The notes beneath the pieces are model-generated. The model ran no database searches, was not told where the DNA came from, and saw only the letters and a program-made list of their open reading frames with translations. From Tipula vernalis (Eukaryota; Arthropoda; Insecta; Diptera; Tipulidae): a stretch of DNA of 64,000 nucleotides. The translations under genes were made by a program, and so were the position numbers. The stretch is taken from the NCBI GenBank assembly GCA_958295665.1, contig OY282560.1:311655236-311719235 (forward strand). The letters run 5' to 3'. This document shows positions 62,605 through 64,000 of the stretch, one piece after another (within the stretch, counting starts at the first letter, position 1; each line of letters starts with the position of its first letter).

Positions 62605-63795
62605 GTAGTAGTAGGCTTAAATTTACCGAAAAGCTGTGAGGGATATGCTCATATCAATAATGCAATTTAAATACAAATTTCCATGTCTATCATCGACCAA
62701 CATAATATAGTTTACTGCTTTGCCATTTGGTGGTTTACATTATTTAAGAAAAATGCCCAACAAATAATCATCAATGCGACGGTACTGACATCCATTGCTA
62801 TGATTTTTGGATTTAATTTTTAAACTCAACATGCTTCATACTTTCCCAATATCTCGCGTCAAATCACTTTTTAATTTACGAACGAGTATCAGTTTTACTT
62901 ATCATAAACTTCAATTAGGTGAAATTAACTTTCTAAATGATTTTCTCGTTTAATAAATAAAATAAAAGCAAGAGAAATGAAAATTTTAATTTGGAAAGGT
63001 TTTATATACCTAAATTGCACCTATTCAGAACTTATTAAAATGTTGCAAATTGATAAGTGTTTGGCCGAATATGTTTAAGATAGACGACAAACAATACACT
63101 TATGGTTCATAGTTTATTTTGGCCTTGATCATTTAATAAGACATGTAATTTTGCGAAATCCCAGTAAAATTTAGAATTAGAATTATGTACGAAAAAATTT
63201 GGATCTGTTCAATATGGTATATTTTAAAACAGTCTATTTCAACAAAGGCGATGGAAATGCCCGATTTCACAACAAAACAGCAAATCTTCAGTTAAATAAT
63301 ATTTCCTCCCTAGATTATTGAACTCACCACTCGGATTGTTTTCTGAATCAGTAACGACAAATATCAGCTGTCACAATGCCGAGTACAATCACCCAACTTT
63401 GGTACAGGCTAAAGTTGATAACATATCTAACTTTGTGAAATCACGAAATTAAATAATTTTGCAAATTATGTAGTTTACAGAAAAATTAATAATTTCTAAT
63501 TAAATCGATTGATAAGAAAACAAAAACAAATGTTGTCAGTTCATGATACACCGCATAAAATTCTGTAGTTCCCATAACATTGTTGTTACACAAAATGCGA
63601 TAACGTATTTTAACGAGTGTGATAACAAATTAATTATCTTGTATCGTATCTGTATACAAAATGTAAAATCAGATTGATTCCATGTATATATAAAATTTTT
63701 ATGACCACCATTCAATTGGTGCAATAAATCCCTGTAGCTAGGACTTATTGCAACAATTATATAAAATAAGATTGTAAACAATTTGATATAAATAC
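62605..63795 (-). other. synapsin intron (5' part), non-coding
   Basis: Downstream of the donor at 63795 on the minus strand. No exon or repeat recognised; the frame at 63536-63781 has no motif. Confidence 0.6.
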
Positions 63796-63892
63796 CTCAT
63801 CAATCCAAGTTTTGTATTTTTCTGTAACTGCGATCGATTCCAACATGGCTGAACCTTGATTTGTTTTCCAATTGCCGGAAATCGATTTGCGC
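63796..63892 (-). CDS. Syn: synapsin, internal exon (97 bp)
   Basis: Preceded by TATTTTAG at 63893-63900 and followed by donor GAG|GTATTT. Joined to the upstream exon (AT plus G gives Met) it reads [20 protein letters not shown] and then [12 protein letters not shown]. This is the conserved stretch of the synapsin catalytic C domain, an ATP-grasp fold (vertebrate forms read SGNWKTNTGSAMLEQ). Synapsins are presynaptic phosphoproteins that coat synaptic vesicles, bind ATP and tether vesicles to the cytoskeleton. No substitutions suggest decay, and phase and splice sites are intact. The next exon, expected to start near a SELFGG motif, was not found at lower coordinates. Confidence 0.93.
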
Positions 63893-63954
63893 CTAAAATA
63901 AAAATGAAATATTAAGCCAAATAAAAAAATTAGTTGTGTGTACGATTAACTTAC

Positions 63955-64000
63955 ATGAACGCTTTGTAATTTCCTCCAATCTTCTGTATATGCACATCAA
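63955..64000 (-). CDS. Syn: synapsin, upstream exon, partial at the window edge
   Basis: Minus strand from 64000: DVHIQKIGGNYKAF and then the first two bases of Met, ending at donor TTCAT|GTAAGT (GT at 63953-63954). This matches the HIQKIGxNYKAFMR segment of insect synapsin. The 62-bp intron 63893-63954 is a typical short insect intron. The exon continues beyond the right edge of the window. Confidence 0.93.

Noticed and set aside
63796..64000. A TIMP gene nested in the synapsin intron, as known in flies and vertebrates
   Set aside because: I looked for a Cys-rich secreted frame on either strand within the window and saw none; it may lie in another intron outside the window.

Overview
This is a nuclear eukaryotic window, very AT-rich and built almost entirely of transposable elements, their fossils, and tandem arrays. 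The only host gene I recognise is at the extreme right edge: two minus-strand exons (63955-64000 and 63796-63892), separated by a 62-bp GT-AG intron, that read as the ATP-grasp region of synapsin. The short introns, AT bias, the insect-like synapsin peptide and the transposon mix (Tc1/mariner, pogo, Crypton, MULE, Helitron, HARBI1-like) point to an insect; I cannot name the order. I did not find the next synapsin exon at lower coordinates, so most of the window is probably a synapsin intron of more than 60 kb or a gene-poor flank.

Layout. 1-11.5 kb: the end of a transposon-derived ORF, a Tc1 element with inner and outer terminal repeats, a decayed mariner-like gene, HARBI1-like and Tc1 fragments, and a pogo/Tigger gene split by a 5.2-kb non-coding retroposon with a 22-bp target duplication. 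That retroposon carries a nested non-autonomous LTR element and a 52-bp perfect palindrome with an 8-bp target duplication. 11.5-23.5 kb: two Crypton fossils, a complete but dead FLYWCH-MULE with a 9-bp target duplication and sub-repeated TIRs, a Tc-like element with a candidate intron, and MITEs. 23.5-31 kb: a 7.4-kb TIR element filled with about 39 copies of a 175-bp monomer. 32.9-36.9 kb: a decayed Helitron Rep-helicase. 37.3-38.6 kb: a decayed transposon protein on the minus strand. 38.8-44.7 kb: a large inverted-repeat unit holding a degenerate ~20-bp array. 47.7-52.1 kb: a second TIR element, with a 173-bp array (16 forward and 7 inverted copies). 52.8-61.1 kb: a transposon encoding a MULE-like transposase and a Ulp1/C48 protease, whose right arm is 27 copies of a 169-bp monomer with no net length change. 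61.9-62.6 kb: a mariner fossil. 62.6-64 kb: the synapsin intron and exons.

The most interesting pattern is that three unrelated monomers of almost nucleosome size (175, 173 and 169 bp) each form a satellite-like array inside a TIR-bounded transposon. Two of those transposons share a similar terminus and 8-bp target duplications. In the first, the TIR itself contains a diverged monomer. This suggests a group of cut-and-paste elements that grow satellites from their own terminal repeats; the third element may show what kind of protein-coding relative such elements have. All enzymatic genes in the window except the synapsin exons are visibly broken by stops, frameshifts or deletions. Family names are from memory of motifs; no database search was possible.
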